Made by a program: the position numbers and the translations under genes | Assembly (NCBI RefSeq): GCF_000430845.1 | Contig: NZ_KE387264.1 | Coordinates: 2,750 to 66,749 of the forward strand | Length of the DNA: 64,000 nucleotides | Direction of reading: 5' to 3' | From: Chryseobacterium gregarium DSM 19109 | GTDB lineage: Bacteria > Bacteroidota > Bacteroidia > Flavobacteriales > Weeksellaceae | The notes under the pieces: model-generated | Databases searched by the model: none | What the model saw: the letters and a program-made list of their open reading frames with translations, nothing else | What the model was told of the DNA's origin: nothing | Shown: one piece after another, positions 47,696 to 56,631 of the stretch | Numbering within the stretch: position 1 is the first letter of the stretch | Layout of the letters: the number at the start of each line of letters is the position of its first letter

Positions 47696-47878
47696 CTTTT
47701 TAATTCTTTAATTCTGGAATAAAACGTGATTTGAATGTTTGTTTCTAAAAGTTGAACATCGTGTTTTGGGACTTTGTGTTCAGAGAGAAACACAAAGCTG
47801 ATATTAAACAGTGCAATTTAAAACGGATGTCAAACTTTTCACATCAGATTTTCTGATAAGGACCTCTGGTAAGGAATG

Positions 47879-48460
47879 TTATTTTTTTCCTTTTATGTAT
47901 TCGTCTGTAAAATGCTGTTTATGTTTCGGTTCAGAAAATTTGTCAGCATTATAGGCTTCCGAGTTTCCTTTGGGAATAGAAAGATAAGCCCAATTTTCGT
48001 TACACAGCAATTTTCCGATGAACACAATCTGCCCAATATGATATGGATAATGGGCAAGCTGCCGGTTTATCGCTTCCGTTATGGTGTGTCCCTGATTTCG
48101 TATAAATATCTCTTTTGTCAAATCATTTTCGGTCAACGGATGTATTGCGTTAAATAAACAAGCCCAACCTTCATTCCATTTTTCTAAAAGTTCGGTTCTG
48201 TCAGCAATGTCATTGTCAAATTCAGCATCTCTTCGCCGCCATTCCTTTTCGCCGTCTGTTGTCAGGAAATCGGTCCACCGTGAAAGCATATTTCCCCATA
48301 AATGTTTTACAATTGTTGCAATACTGTTGCTTTCTTCATTTAATTGTATGAAAAGCTGTTCATCTGTCAGCTGAGAAAATGTTTTCTCACCAAGCATTTT
48401 GTAATATTCAAATTGCTTTTCCGCACTGTCTAAAAAGTCGTTTGTCATAGTATTTTCCAT
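47879..48460 (-). CDS. DinB-like DUF1572 protein, 193 aa
   Basis: Start at 48460 (MENTMTNDFLDSAEKQFEYY). A four-helix DinB-like protein: EESNSIATIVKHLWGNMLSR (first His of the metal site), RTELLEKWNEGW, and HTITEAINRQLAHYPYHIGQ supplying two further histidines. The family DUF1572 groups with damage-inducible DinB-type metalloproteins, some of which act as thiol-dependent transferases. The substrate is unknown. It is an unusual member of this locus. Confidence 0.8.
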   Translation of the reverse strand: MENTMTNDFLDSAEKQFEYYKMLGEKTFSQLTDEQLFIQLNEESNSIATIVKHLWGNMLSRWTDFLTTDGEKEWRRRDAEFDNDIADRTELLEKWNEGWACLFNAIHPLTENDLTKEIFIRNQGHTITEAINRQLAHYPYHIGQIVFIGKLLCNENWAYLSIPKGNSEAYNADKFSEPKHKQHFTDEYIKGKK

Positions 48461-48525
48461 ATCGTATATTTTTTTTCGGTTTCGGGCCTTCCTGATACAA
48501 AAACCCATTTTAACGATTCTCTTTT

Positions 48526-49230
48526 TTAAGTTCCTGCCGGTCGGCGGATCTGCTCAGAATTCCGGTTGTACTTGTCATAAACTATTCTCTCTCTTTCATA
48601 ATTATTATCTGGTTTCCAGTGTTCTTCTGTTCTGACCGTACCGTTTTTACCTGTTGTTTTTGAACTCAGCAATGTTTCTTTTCTATCATCTGCGTTCAGG
48701 TCAATAGGGTTTGTATTGGTTAAATAGGTTTCCAGCATCTTTGGGATTTCGCGGAAATTTTTGCAGTCGTCTTCTATTGTAACTTCTTTTTTATTTCTTA
48801 ACGCAAACGGAAAAATTTTATTTAAAAACCATGGGTTTTCTGTCATTGTGTGCACCGGCGGCTTCGTCAAACGGAAAATAAATTTGGCATGGTCGTCAGA
48901 TTGATAATTTGTGTAAATTACGGTTTCAATAATGTTCCAGTTAATAAACTGGGTGGTATCAAAAAGAGGCAGATTATACCATATCCCGTTTGCATCAAAT
49001 ATTACATGTTCTTGTCTTTCAGCTTGTTTCTTCACTGTCTTTTCAGAAACGCTGAATCCGGAATTCAAACAATACAGCAGGGTGCCGGGAAATAAAATAA
49101 AAAGTACCGAAACGATGTAGGCGCCGATTATTTTTACGTCCTGCAGAATCATAAAAACCGTCAGGCCTAAGCCGATGCCTATAAAAAGCCCAAGCAAAAG
49201 GTTAATAATGATAAAAGGATTAAATTTCAT
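48526..49230 (-). CDS. Two-TM membrane protein, 234 aa
   Basis: Two N-terminal helices (about 7-30 IIINLLLGLFIGIGLGL and 33-55 IGAYIVSVLFILFPGTLLYC), then a cytosolic beta-rich domain (EHVIFDANGIWYNLPLFDTT, WNIIETVIYTN, AKFIFRLTKPPVHT) resembling PH-like domains. The C-terminus is charged. It has the same architecture as the proteins at 30910, 51852 and 56632. The function is unknown. Confidence 0.55.
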   Translation of the reverse strand: MKFNPFIIINLLLGLFIGIGLGLTVFMILQDVKIIGAYIVSVLFILFPGTLLYCLNSGFSVSEKTVKKQAERQEHVIFDANGIWYNLPLFDTTQFINWNIIETVIYTNYQSDDHAKFIFRLTKPPVHTMTENPWFLNKIFPFALRNKKEVTIEDDCKNFREIPKMLETYLTNTNPIDLNADDRKETLLSSKTTGKNGTVRTEEHWKPDNNYERERIVYDKYNRNSEQIRRPAGT

Positions 49231-49315
49231 AGGTGGACTGGCAGGTTATAAAGTGACGGTTATCGGTTCGGGACTTCGCTTTGAGGCAGCAATCGATGCA
49301 AAACCCTTGTCAGCA

Positions 49316-49906
49316 TTAGTGCTTTTTATATTTATTCCACGATAAATTTTTTCGGATAATTGTCTCAATTTTGCCGACTTTAAAATATTCGTCAAATTCT
49401 TCTTTTTGTCGGGTTTCATAAAAGTCGGTTATTTTTTCAATAAAATATTCAAGTGCAGGTGCAATGACATTCCGGTCGTTGTCAGCGTGCCAAAATTCTA
49501 TGAGCTGCCCTTTTTGCCCCGTAAAAATGCCTTTAAGGTCGTAGCAGATACTGTCGCCGCCGCCGTTCTGAAAAACCGGGATCCAGTTTTCATTCCACCA
49601 GTTTTCAATCTCCAAATCAGATCCAATCATCGGAGTCAGTTCGGACGCATCATGAAGTGCCTGATGTAAAGGAATAAACATAGAATTGTTTACAAACGCT
49701 TCATAACAATTGGCTTTTTGTCCGTTTTTCCATTTGTACAGTGTCCTTAAATCCTTTGGAATTTCAATTTGATAATATTCTTCGAGTTTGTCCAATTGAG
49801 CGTTGTCCAAAGGTTCGTTAAGTTCCCGGTAAAATTCAGGTCTTAATATCGACAGAAAGGTATCTAATTTTTGAATGAGTTCGTCCATTTGTTTCATTTT
49901 TGACAT
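49316..49906 (-). CDS. SMI1/KNR4 (SUKH) family immunity protein, 196 aa
   Basis: The frame extends far upstream, but MSKMKQMDELIQ at 49906 is a plausible start, because the inverted-repeat spacer begins just beyond it. Hallmarks: LDKLEEYYQIEIPKDLRTLY, KWKNGQKANCYEAFVNNSMF, NWIPVFQNGGGDSICYDLKG and GQLIEFWHADNDRNVIAP with a closing helix. It is a classical SUKH immunity protein. Confidence 0.9.
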   Translation of the reverse strand: MSKMKQMDELIQKLDTFLSILRPEFYRELNEPLDNAQLDKLEEYYQIEIPKDLRTLYKWKNGQKANCYEAFVNNSMFIPLHQALHDASELTPMIGSDLEIENWWNENWIPVFQNGGGDSICYDLKGIFTGQKGQLIEFWHADNDRNVIAPALEYFIEKITDFYETRQKEEFDEYFKVGKIETIIRKNLSWNKYKKH

Positions 49907-49923
49907 GATTGCTAACGGCAAAG

Positions 49924-50030
49924 TATAAGCGTAACACGGTATTCCGGAACGATTTATTTTTCCGCCTGCACTGATTTTACTCCAGGCCAAAATACTCAAT
50001 TTTATTGAATCAGCCCGCATTACGCTTATA
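49924..50030. repeat. Spacer inverted repeat
   Basis: TATAAGCGTAA (49924-49934) and its exact reverse complement TTACGCTTATA (50020-50030) bracket the spacer between two minus-strand genes. Outside the arms lie GCTAACGGC and GTTACCGGC-like ends, and CAGCCCGC sits just inside the right arm. The layout is that of a long imperfect palindrome like those around mobile gene cassettes. Confidence 0.65.
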
Positions 50031-50035
50031 TAATG

Positions 50036-50248
50036 TTACCGGCGTCTGTTTTTCCTTTTCCTGGAGTTCATGAGACAGTAATGACAAGCTCGATGATTTT
50101 TATATTCAATTTTATGTTCGGAGAGAAGCTGTATAATTATTTCTCTGGTTTCATTTTCGTCAAGACCAAATTTTTCTCCAAGGTCAATTTCATTCAGCTG
50201 ACCGTTATTTTCTATTAAGGCGTGATAATACCGATCTTTATTTTCCAT
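50036..50248 (-). CDS. Small winged-helix-like protein, 70 aa
   Basis: A basic 70-residue protein with helices LNEIDLGEKFGLDENETREI and IQLLSEHKIEYKNHRAC, resembling a small winged helix. Its end is very basic (SRKRKNRRR). It overlaps the end of the methyltransferase gene by 11 bases, so the two are likely translated together. It might bind nucleic acid and regulate the pair. Confidence 0.6.
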   Translation of the reverse strand: MENKDRYYHALIENNGQLNEIDLGEKFGLDENETREIIIQLLSEHKIEYKNHRACHYCLMNSRKRKNRRR

Positions 50249-51077
50249 AAGCTGTCTGTTTTTTTACTGCGATCATCATATGCGGGCTGAATGGCAGAAG
50301 ATACCTGTCATTCTGTGTGACCTGCAGAAGTGCCAGCAATCTTTTTTTCTTGTCTTCATTCAGCATATTGGCAAAATAATCTTTGTCCAGCCAGGCCATG
50401 CCTTCGACAGCATAGGTATTAAGACAGGTTAATTCCTGTTTTATAAACTCTTCTTTTAGCTGCTCTGGCCTATGATAATAGGCTTCAGCTAAAAGCCATG
50501 GAAAATCATCCGGAGGATTATGAATTCCCGTTGTCAATTCCTCCACGCACATTTCAAAAAATGTTTTTTTGTGAATGAGCCCGTTCAAAAGTCCCGCCAG
50601 GGTGGAGGCTGTATAATTTATGGCAAAGCCCAAAATGATTCCGTCATTTTTCAGAACCCGTTTCGCCTCTTTAATCGCTAATTCTCGGTCTTCTTTTTTC
50701 TGGAGATGATAAAGGGGCCCGTGTAAAATGATCAGGTCTGCAAAATCATTTTGAAAATTTAATCTTCTGGATTCACCCAAGTGAACAGAAAACTTATTTT
50801 TTAATTTGTCGGCTCTGTTCCGGGCAATTTTTATATGCTTATATACAGGCTCTACCAAATGAACCTGATGTCCTTTATGGGCAAGCCATTCCGAATACTT
50901 TCCGGTACCGCCGCCAATATCAATTATTTTTGAAGATGATGAAGGAATATATTTCTCTATGAGTGATTTGATCCTTTCAAATTCAAATATGCCCATTCCT
51001 TTATCGAGCCTGGTTTCTTCAGATGCTTTATTATAAAATGCTTCTATATTTCTGCTTATTAACTGCTTACTTTTCAT
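50238..51077 (-). CDS. Class I SAM-dependent methyltransferase, 279 aa
   Basis: Glycine-rich SAM motif I: IDIGGGTGKYSEWLA (about 47-60), then LVEPVYKHIKIARNRA as the acidic-loop region and DLIILHGPLYHLQKKEDRE as motif IV, with AKRVLKNDGIILG following. The layout matches Methyltransf_11/25-type enzymes of about 250-280 residues. The substrate cannot be told. It is the first gene of a pair with the small winged-helix-like gene. Confidence 0.85.
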   Translation of the reverse strand: MKSKQLISRNIEAFYNKASEETRLDKGMGIFEFERIKSLIEKYIPSSSSKIIDIGGGTGKYSEWLAHKGHQVHLVEPVYKHIKIARNRADKLKNKFSVHLGESRRLNFQNDFADLIILHGPLYHLQKKEDRELAIKEAKRVLKNDGIILGFAINYTASTLAGLLNGLIHKKTFFEMCVEELTTGIHNPPDDFPWLLAEAYYHRPEQLKEEFIKQELTCLNTYAVEGMAWLDKDYFANMLNEDKKKRLLALLQVTQNDRYLLPFSPHMMIAVKKQTAYGK

Positions 51078-51851
51078 TGTTAATCATTAGATCTTCATCA
51101 CTTATTGAAATGCTAAAGCCATAGCAAAAGTGATCAATCAATCAATTCGTGATCAATTGTTTTTGTTTAAAATTTGATAAAATAACAGGATATGATAATC
51201 TGTGCACAAAAAACGGAAAGATTTTCATGTGCTAATACTCGTTTTGACGAGATTGTCTTAAAAAGACTCAGATATGTGTTGAATTAGTATAACAGACGAC
51301 AAAGATAGAAATAATTGATTAATCCTCTTCCTGATTTTGCTTTTAATTGGAGGTAAAGTTTCGGTTATATAAGATGAGAAAGGTGTTTTTCACTTTTCCC
51401 TTTGTAATAGCCGCTGGGGCCAACTTCTCAACTACGGCACATTTTTTCAATCGGAAAGAGGGATTGATGATTTTTAATGAAAACATATTTCATCGACTGT
51501 TCCTGGAAATGCTTTAGTATGCATGAATACCTTAAAAAAATATAAAAGAAATGAACTAAAAAATGCCGACTGCTTTCTTAATATATCGCACTCCAGCTCT
51601 GCGTCCTTTAGTTTCTTCTTCAATTCGTGGATTTTTTCCTTCCCCAGATTCTTCGTACGTTTTGCGCCATTTATAAAGCCATGTGACCTTTATACCTGGT
51701 TCTAGGGTTCATTCTGAAACATGAGTCCTCTAGTTGCTTAATTGAACGGCTTTTGTCCTAAAAGCTGAAACATAAATTTTTCGCTCTCGTTTTATATCTT
51801 AAATTTAAGGCTTTATGCTTAACTTTAACTGGACGCTAAATCAGTATATCC
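51078..51851. other. Intergenic region with IS3 relic
   Basis: A 774-base gap at the switch from the minus-strand array to plus-strand genes. Apart from the IS3-type transposase relic (51556-51792) it holds no recognisable gene. Some sequence near 51390-51470 is also GC-richer and may be further insertion-sequence debris. Confidence 0.55.
51556..51792 (-). pseudogene. IS3-family transposase OrfA relic
   Basis: The minus-strand translation starting at 51792 gives KRERKIYVSAFRTKAVQLSN, then an in-frame stop, THVSE, another stop, and GIKVTWLYKWRKTYEESGEG. After a frameshift comes HELKKKLKDAELECDILRK, and the tail KKAVGIF returns in the first frame. This is the standard order of the Bacteroidota IS3 OrfA helix-turn-helix protein, decayed by two stops, an internal deletion and frameshifts. 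OrfB is absent. Confidence 0.8.
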
Positions 51852-52424
51852 ATGACTAAACAGAAAATTTCCCATGGTGAAATTCCCTTAATCCTTAAAA
51901 AGTACAATAAAAGTCTATGGCTTTCAACACTGATTTTCCCTTTTATTCTGATAATGATCGGTCTGCCGATCTATTTTTTGTTCTTTTTCCTAATGTTATT
52001 TCTAACGGGGAAAAATTATGAAGATTCGATGACAGTTTATATTGGTATCATTATCTTTTTAGTCTTAATCAATTTTTTGTATGGTAAAATCATAATAAAC
52101 AGAAGGATAAAGAATAAAGATGTTGATAAAATTAACCAAGATTTCAAGGTTCTAAAAAAAGACAGTTATACTTATACTTCTGAAAATGTTTCTGATAGTG
52201 CCTATTATAGATTATATTTATCAGATGAAAAAAATGAAAAAATAGGTATTTATATTTCTAAAGAAGATTACTTGAATATCGTAGAAGGGCAATCTTTAAA
52301 TCTAACTTACTATGAACTTTTGGATATTCCTATTGAAGGTTTTTATGAAAATAAGAAATTAGATTTTTTTAAGTTTTTCATCATACAGAAATGGAAAAGA
52401 ATAAAGAAACTGATATCTGTCTAA
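51852..52424 (+). CDS. Two-TM membrane protein, 190 aa
   Basis: Two membrane helices (about 22-50 and 64-82: MTVYIGIIIFLVLINFLYG). The C-terminal soluble domain (KINQDFKVLKKDSYTYTSEN, YYRLYLSDEKNEKIGIYISK) looks beta-rich. It resembles the other two-helix proteins of the island. It is notably AT-rich compared with neighbours, which suggests a different origin. Confidence 0.5.
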   Translation: MTKQKISHGEIPLILKKYNKSLWLSTLIFPFILIMIGLPIYFLFFFLMLFLTGKNYEDSMTVYIGIIIFLVLINFLYGKIIINRRIKNKDVDKINQDFKVLKKDSYTYTSENVSDSAYYRLYLSDEKNEKIGIYISKEDYLNIVEGQSLNLTYYELLDIPIEGFYENKKLDFFKFFIIQKWKRIKKLISV

Positions 52425-52667
52425 TGTACGATATTTTCATTATCGGAATTTCCAGGTAGTGTAATTCTTGAGATGAATACTTTGTCAATGATTATTAAAG
52501 AAAAGGACCGTTTAATTGGAAATTTTGCGTTTAGACAGAAAATAAATAAAGGTATGGTTTTCGAGCGGGATTTAGAAACATCGTCAGGATAGGCTGAAAA
52601 AATAAGATCAGCATTACCTTCTGTATAAAATAAAAGATTTCAGGATCAGATTTATCAAAATTGAATT

Positions 52668-53282
52668 ATGAATTTTCCAAATAAACAATTATTTCATAAC
52701 GTACGGTTCACGGCAATTTTTTGGGTTACCTTCTTTGCCGGTGCCACTGCAGCGGCGCAGACCGGGACCTATGAAATGAAGAACAGAAACGGCTCCTATT
52801 GCTATATATCCCTTATAAAAAAAGGGAATCATGTACAGGCTGAGATATTTGCATGGTGGAATACCCCAAGTGCACGGACAGGATCCTATTATGGTGAGGG
52901 TACATTGGCAGGGAATCAAAGTACTTTAAAAAGTGATGAAAACGAGCCGGAATGTAAGGTGGCTCTTGTATTGGAACAAAATAAAATACGTGCGTCATTT
53001 GATCATTGTGCCGTGGATAACCTGCCGGAAGATTTTAATGGGATGTATTATAAAATAACCGATGCGGCGGCGGGAGATTATATCGTTTCCGTTCCCAGGG
53101 CTTACTTTCATAAAAAGCCGGATGCTGCTTCAAAACTTAGTTCCTACGTAATCAGAGGAAATAAGGTTACGCTGAATCTGGATAGGATAGAAGCCGGTAA
53201 TTGGGTATACGTTTATTATGTCGATCCAAAAGGAAAGGAGACCGCCGGATATGTAGCGCTCACTGACCTCAGAATGAAGTGA
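52668..53282 (+). CDS. Exported protein with SH3-like C-terminal domain, 204 aa
   Basis: Signal peptide in residues 1-30 (AIFWVTFFAGATAAAQ). The mid part has four cysteines (YCYISL, ECKVALV, DHCAV) that could form disulphides in the periplasm. The C-terminal 70 residues (PRAYFHKKPDAASKLSSYVI, GNWVYVYYVDPKGKETAGYV) resemble a bacterial SH3 domain that binds cell-wall peptides. The function is unknown; an envelope immunity role is conceivable. Confidence 0.6.
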   Translation: MNFPNKQLFHNVRFTAIFWVTFFAGATAAAQTGTYEMKNRNGSYCYISLIKKGNHVQAEIFAWWNTPSARTGSYYGEGTLAGNQSTLKSDENEPECKVALVLEQNKIRASFDHCAVDNLPEDFNGMYYKITDAAAGDYIVSVPRAYFHKKPDAASKLSSYVIRGNKVTLNLDRIEAGNWVYVYYVDPKGKETAGYVALTDLRMK

Positions 53283-53288
53283 CGGTAA

Positions 53289-53573
53289 TCCTGTCGGACC
53301 GGCCTAATCATTAGCAGCAATTATAATAATACGTTTTTACATCTTGCTTTTATTTTATCGCCAGATGGCAATGGGCAGGAAGATATTCTGCATTTGCTGC
53401 CGCTTGGTCCGTTATGCCCGGGATGTTATGAATCAGCGATCATTGTTGATTTTATTAAATCAGCGATGCCATATTATAATTGCACAGGGAATAAAACAAT
53501 CAGAAACAAAAAGGGAAAAATAATGCTGATATATTTCAAAAAAAATTCTTATTCTTATATCATCAAAACATAA
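53289..53573 (+). pseudogene. 94-codon open frame without a usual start
   Basis: After the in-frame TAA at 53286 a frame stays open for 94 codons to TAA at 53571-53573. Its translation reads like protein (FLHLAFILSPDGNGQEDILH, LLPLGPLCPGCYESAIIVDF), but ATG appears only late (MPYYNCTG). It may be the 3' part of a decayed gene or, less likely, use a rare start. No family is recognised. Confidence 0.45.
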
Positions 53574-53721
53574 AAGGCCGGGACACCGTACGATCAGGAA
53601 ATAATGAAAGTATCGGGTATCTATTATTGATCAGAGAATCAGTGCAGTTCATGAAGAAATAATGCCGGGCCGTAAGCATGTCACGATACCAAAAAACACC
53701 ATTAATAAAAACAAATTTACG

Positions 53722-54204
53722 ATGAAATTCAAAACCTTATTTGTAACGGCAGCAGTCGCAGGAACCTTATCAATAGCAGTTTCGTGCTCATATTTTGACA
53801 GTAGTAAAAACCGTGAAAAAGGGACGCCGATAGAATCGTCAAAGGCAGCGGTACAAAAAATTTTAGATGACAAAGAGGCGAATGAAGGGAAACGTTTTTC
53901 TGTCACAGGCTATTTGAATTATTCCCCAGGAATGACGGTTTACATTAACAGGCCCCAAACCGTCAATGTCAATACAGCGCCTGACGATAACGGAGAAACG
54001 ATTGCTTACGTGGCAATGAATTGGGCACAAAACGGGTATAACAGCGTGTTTGTCCCTGAAGATGCAGGACGGGGATCTGATAAAACAATATTTTACGATA
54101 ATGAAGGTAAACCATTGACAACGAATGACAAGGTAGAAGTATCATTTGAAGTTGACAAAGCATCAGTCTATCCCGTTGAAGTCCGGATAGACAAAGTAAA
54201 ATAA
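53722..54204 (+). CDS. Putative lipoprotein with OB-like domain, 160 aa
   Basis: Start at 53722 (MKFKTLFVTAAVAGTLSIAV) with the likely lipidated cysteine in AVSCSY at about residue 22. The mature domain (GKRFSVTGYLNYSPGMTVYI, KVEVSFEVDKASVYPVEVRI) has the look of a small OB-type beta barrel. It would sit on the periplasmic side of a membrane. The function is unknown. Confidence 0.6.
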   Translation: MKFKTLFVTAAVAGTLSIAVSCSYFDSSKNREKGTPIESSKAAVQKILDDKEANEGKRFSVTGYLNYSPGMTVYINRPQTVNVNTAPDDNGETIAYVAMNWAQNGYNSVFVPEDAGRGSDKTIFYDNEGKPLTTNDKVEVSFEVDKASVYPVEVRIDKVK

Positions 54205-54341
54205 AAAAGAAAAGCAGTCCAGCATGTATCGGGCCTTTCATAAATAAATTCGGTTCATTAAACTGAATTGAACCAAGCTGAAAATCATAAAAATTATTGT
54301 TGAAAAGCCTGATACGGATTCATTACATTTAACATTATCAT

Positions 54342-54545
54342 ATGCAGGTAAATTATTTTATACTCTTTTTTACGGGCCTTTTCTTAATAGGTACTTACAT
54401 TAATTATCGGTATACCCGGAAAAAAGGGATGGTATTCAGGTATAAGCCTGTCTTTTTAATCATTATCGTTGTTTTATTTTTGGTTGCCCTATATGGAATT
54501 ATTGCCGGAAAACCCTACAATGAAATTCTGCCTTTTATACGGTAA
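54342..54545 (+). CDS. Small two-TM protein, 67 aa
   Basis: Two hydrophobic helices (FILFFTGLFLIGTYI and VFLIIIVVLFLVALYGIIAG) joined by a basic loop (YRYTRKKGM). Such small inner-membrane proteins are common beside immunity genes. No function can be assigned. Confidence 0.5.
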   Translation: MQVNYFILFFTGLFLIGTYINYRYTRKKGMVFRYKPVFLIIIVVLFLVALYGIIAGKPYNEILPFIR

Positions 54546-54747
54546 ATAATTTTTCGGATTTGTGGTTTGAATCTTCAGACAACAGCAGAATGCAGCCGCT
54601 GATTTAAAAAATGATGAAACCAGCCGTAAGGTAAAGTAACTTTTGCAGTAAGAAATAATACTGTGCATGGATCATTTGGAGATCAAATTTATATATTAAT
54701 GTGAATTGGTAATCAATAGATTACTGACATGTAAGCCAACGCCAACA

Positions 54748-55422
54748 ATGGGAAAAATAATAATTGTTTTAAGCACTTTGCTTTTTTTAACAAATTGTAA
54801 AAAGGAAGAAGCCATAGAATTGCAGGATTTTAACTTTAACAATAAGACTTCAGCATATTTTTCAGATAAAGACAAATACAAAACGTATGATAATTATTAC
54901 CAGATAAAATCTGAAGTTATAGGAGCAGATACTATTTATGACGGAGAGTTTATCGGGAGTGAAAAACCCGTACGGATTGAATACAAGCAGGAAATGTTTT
55001 CATACAACGATGTTCTGGCGAGATTTGATGATTTTAATTTTAATGCCATTAATTTTGCAACCACTTTAGAGGGTAAGATGATGGTTTTTAATGCGGTTGC
55101 AGGGAAGATTTCTTCAAAAGAAACCGAAAAATTTGTTGAGCTTTTAGATGGGAAATATGGAAAGTCAAAAAAAACCAAAGAAACTTTTATCAAACCTTAT
55201 GACATTTATACCTGGCAGTTAAAAGACAGGATCATCAAATATTGTATTGTGGGCGACAACGAAAATAATACAATGAAAATTGAAACCGATGAAACGGGCA
55301 GCAGCATTAACAACGGAGCTAAGGAACCTCATTTAAAAGCATACCTCTACATTATAAAAAATGAATATGCCAAACAGATTATCGGAATAATGAGTTCCGG
55401 CGATTTGCTGTATTGCGACTAA
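54748..55422 (+). CDS. Putative lipoprotein, 224 aa
   Basis: Start at 54748 (MGKIIIVLSTLLFLTNCKKE), preferred over an upstream ATG at 54706 because it gives a clean lipobox (LFLTNC). The mature domain includes FNFNAINFATTLEGKMMVFN and a FVELLDGKYGKSKKTKETF region. No family is recognised; it may be a small periplasmic binding or inhibitor protein. Confidence 0.6.
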   Translation: MGKIIIVLSTLLFLTNCKKEEAIELQDFNFNNKTSAYFSDKDKYKTYDNYYQIKSEVIGADTIYDGEFIGSEKPVRIEYKQEMFSYNDVLARFDDFNFNAINFATTLEGKMMVFNAVAGKISSKETEKFVELLDGKYGKSKKTKETFIKPYDIYTWQLKDRIIKYCIVGDNENNTMKIETDETGSSINNGAKEPHLKAYLYIIKNEYAKQIIGIMSSGDLLYCD

Positions 55423-55585
55423 AATCCTTCTGGCAGACATGATATCAGGCCATTTTGAAGATCAGCTCATATGGATCTGTTTTGAGCAGTAAGCCTGGTC
55501 GGGTATAAAACAAAAAACACCGGGTGTGAAAAAAGGAAAAGGCAAAAAATCATTAAAATAAATATCTTCAAAAGCTTTTAACGAT

Positions 55586-56599
55586 ATGATCACTAACCGA
55601 GAGACTAGGATTCAATTTATTCCGGACAAACATCAGCGCTCTTTATTATCTGCCATTGCCAATGGAGATCTTGATCAGATTAAAAAGATCATCGGGCAAA
55701 ACGGGATTGATGCCAATGTTTATGATCACCGTACCTTTTCGCCTATTATGATGGAGGCTCTTACTTCTTTCGGAATAAAGGACGAGGATGACAGATTGAA
55801 AATACTCCGCTTTTTCCTTGATCACGGAGCTGATCCCAACCTGAACTGTAAATCAGGGTATAACGCTCTGCACATAGCGGTGCAGCAGGAAAGGCTGGTC
55901 CGTGCATTAGACCTTTTCCTGGACTTTGGAGGTGATGTCAATTCTGCGGATCAGAATGGAGCAACGGTGGCGTATTGGGCAATTCAGGGATTTCCGTGGA
56001 AGGCGGAAGGCGAACTGAGGCAAAAGCATTTAAATGTTGTTGAGAAAATAATGATGCTGGGGGCAGACCTCGGCCGTAAGAATAAGTTTGGCGTTGCCCC
56101 AAGAGATTGGCTGGAGCGTTCACCTGAAGACCTCCGGCAACTTGTCCGGAAATGTGAGAAATTAAATCCCCGTTATCAAGAAAGTTCCACCATCCAGCCG
56201 GATTTTCCGACCCATTATACCTATCCTGATATTGTAAAATACATCCGCACTCATTTAATTCCCGTTAGGGGAGAAGCGGAAACATTGGAAGGGGAAATGC
56301 TTCGCGGATTAGATATTTTACAGGATGAAGCGTATAGAAACGGAAATGCAAATTATTCAAAGACCCATAAAGATTTTGCCGCGTTTATTTTAGATAACCT
56401 GACAACCTTTACAAAAACTGGCAGTGATGATATTGAGAAAATCACGGAAGCCGTTAAAAAATTAATGAACCCGGAAAAACCTTATCTGGAAGATGATGTC
56501 TACGATTATTTAACAGACCAGATCTGCCTGTTCCACCTGAAGATAAATAATGATGAGTTTGAAACAGTCAATAAAAAATGGTGGAAGTTTTGGCTGTAA
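55586..56599 (+). CDS. Ankyrin-repeat immunity-type protein, 337 aa
   Basis: Ankyrin repeats occupy residues about 15-180: HQRSLLSAIANGDLDQIKKI, RFFLDHGADPNLNCKSGYNA then ALHIAVQQERLVRALDLFLD, GGDVNSADQNGATVAYWAI. The C-terminal part is helical and unassigned. Ankyrin proteins are among immunity families of polymorphic toxin systems. It is soluble. Its start lies 164 bases after the preceding gene. Confidence 0.8.
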   Translation: MITNRETRIQFIPDKHQRSLLSAIANGDLDQIKKIIGQNGIDANVYDHRTFSPIMMEALTSFGIKDEDDRLKILRFFLDHGADPNLNCKSGYNALHIAVQQERLVRALDLFLDFGGDVNSADQNGATVAYWAIQGFPWKAEGELRQKHLNVVEKIMMLGADLGRKNKFGVAPRDWLERSPEDLRQLVRKCEKLNPRYQESSTIQPDFPTHYTYPDIVKYIRTHLIPVRGEAETLEGEMLRGLDILQDEAYRNGNANYSKTHKDFAAFILDNLTTFTKTGSDDIEKITEAVKKLMNPEKPYLEDDVYDYLTDQICLFHLKINNDEFETVNKKWWKFWL

Positions 56600-56631
56600 A
56601 ATGCTCAGGGCAGGATTTCAAGTGAGAAAGC

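Noticed and set aside
28344..51077. A true integron cassette array
   Set aside because: No integrase gene and no strict attC core sites were found. Only the layout and the diverged spacer repeat are similar, so I describe it as cassette-like.
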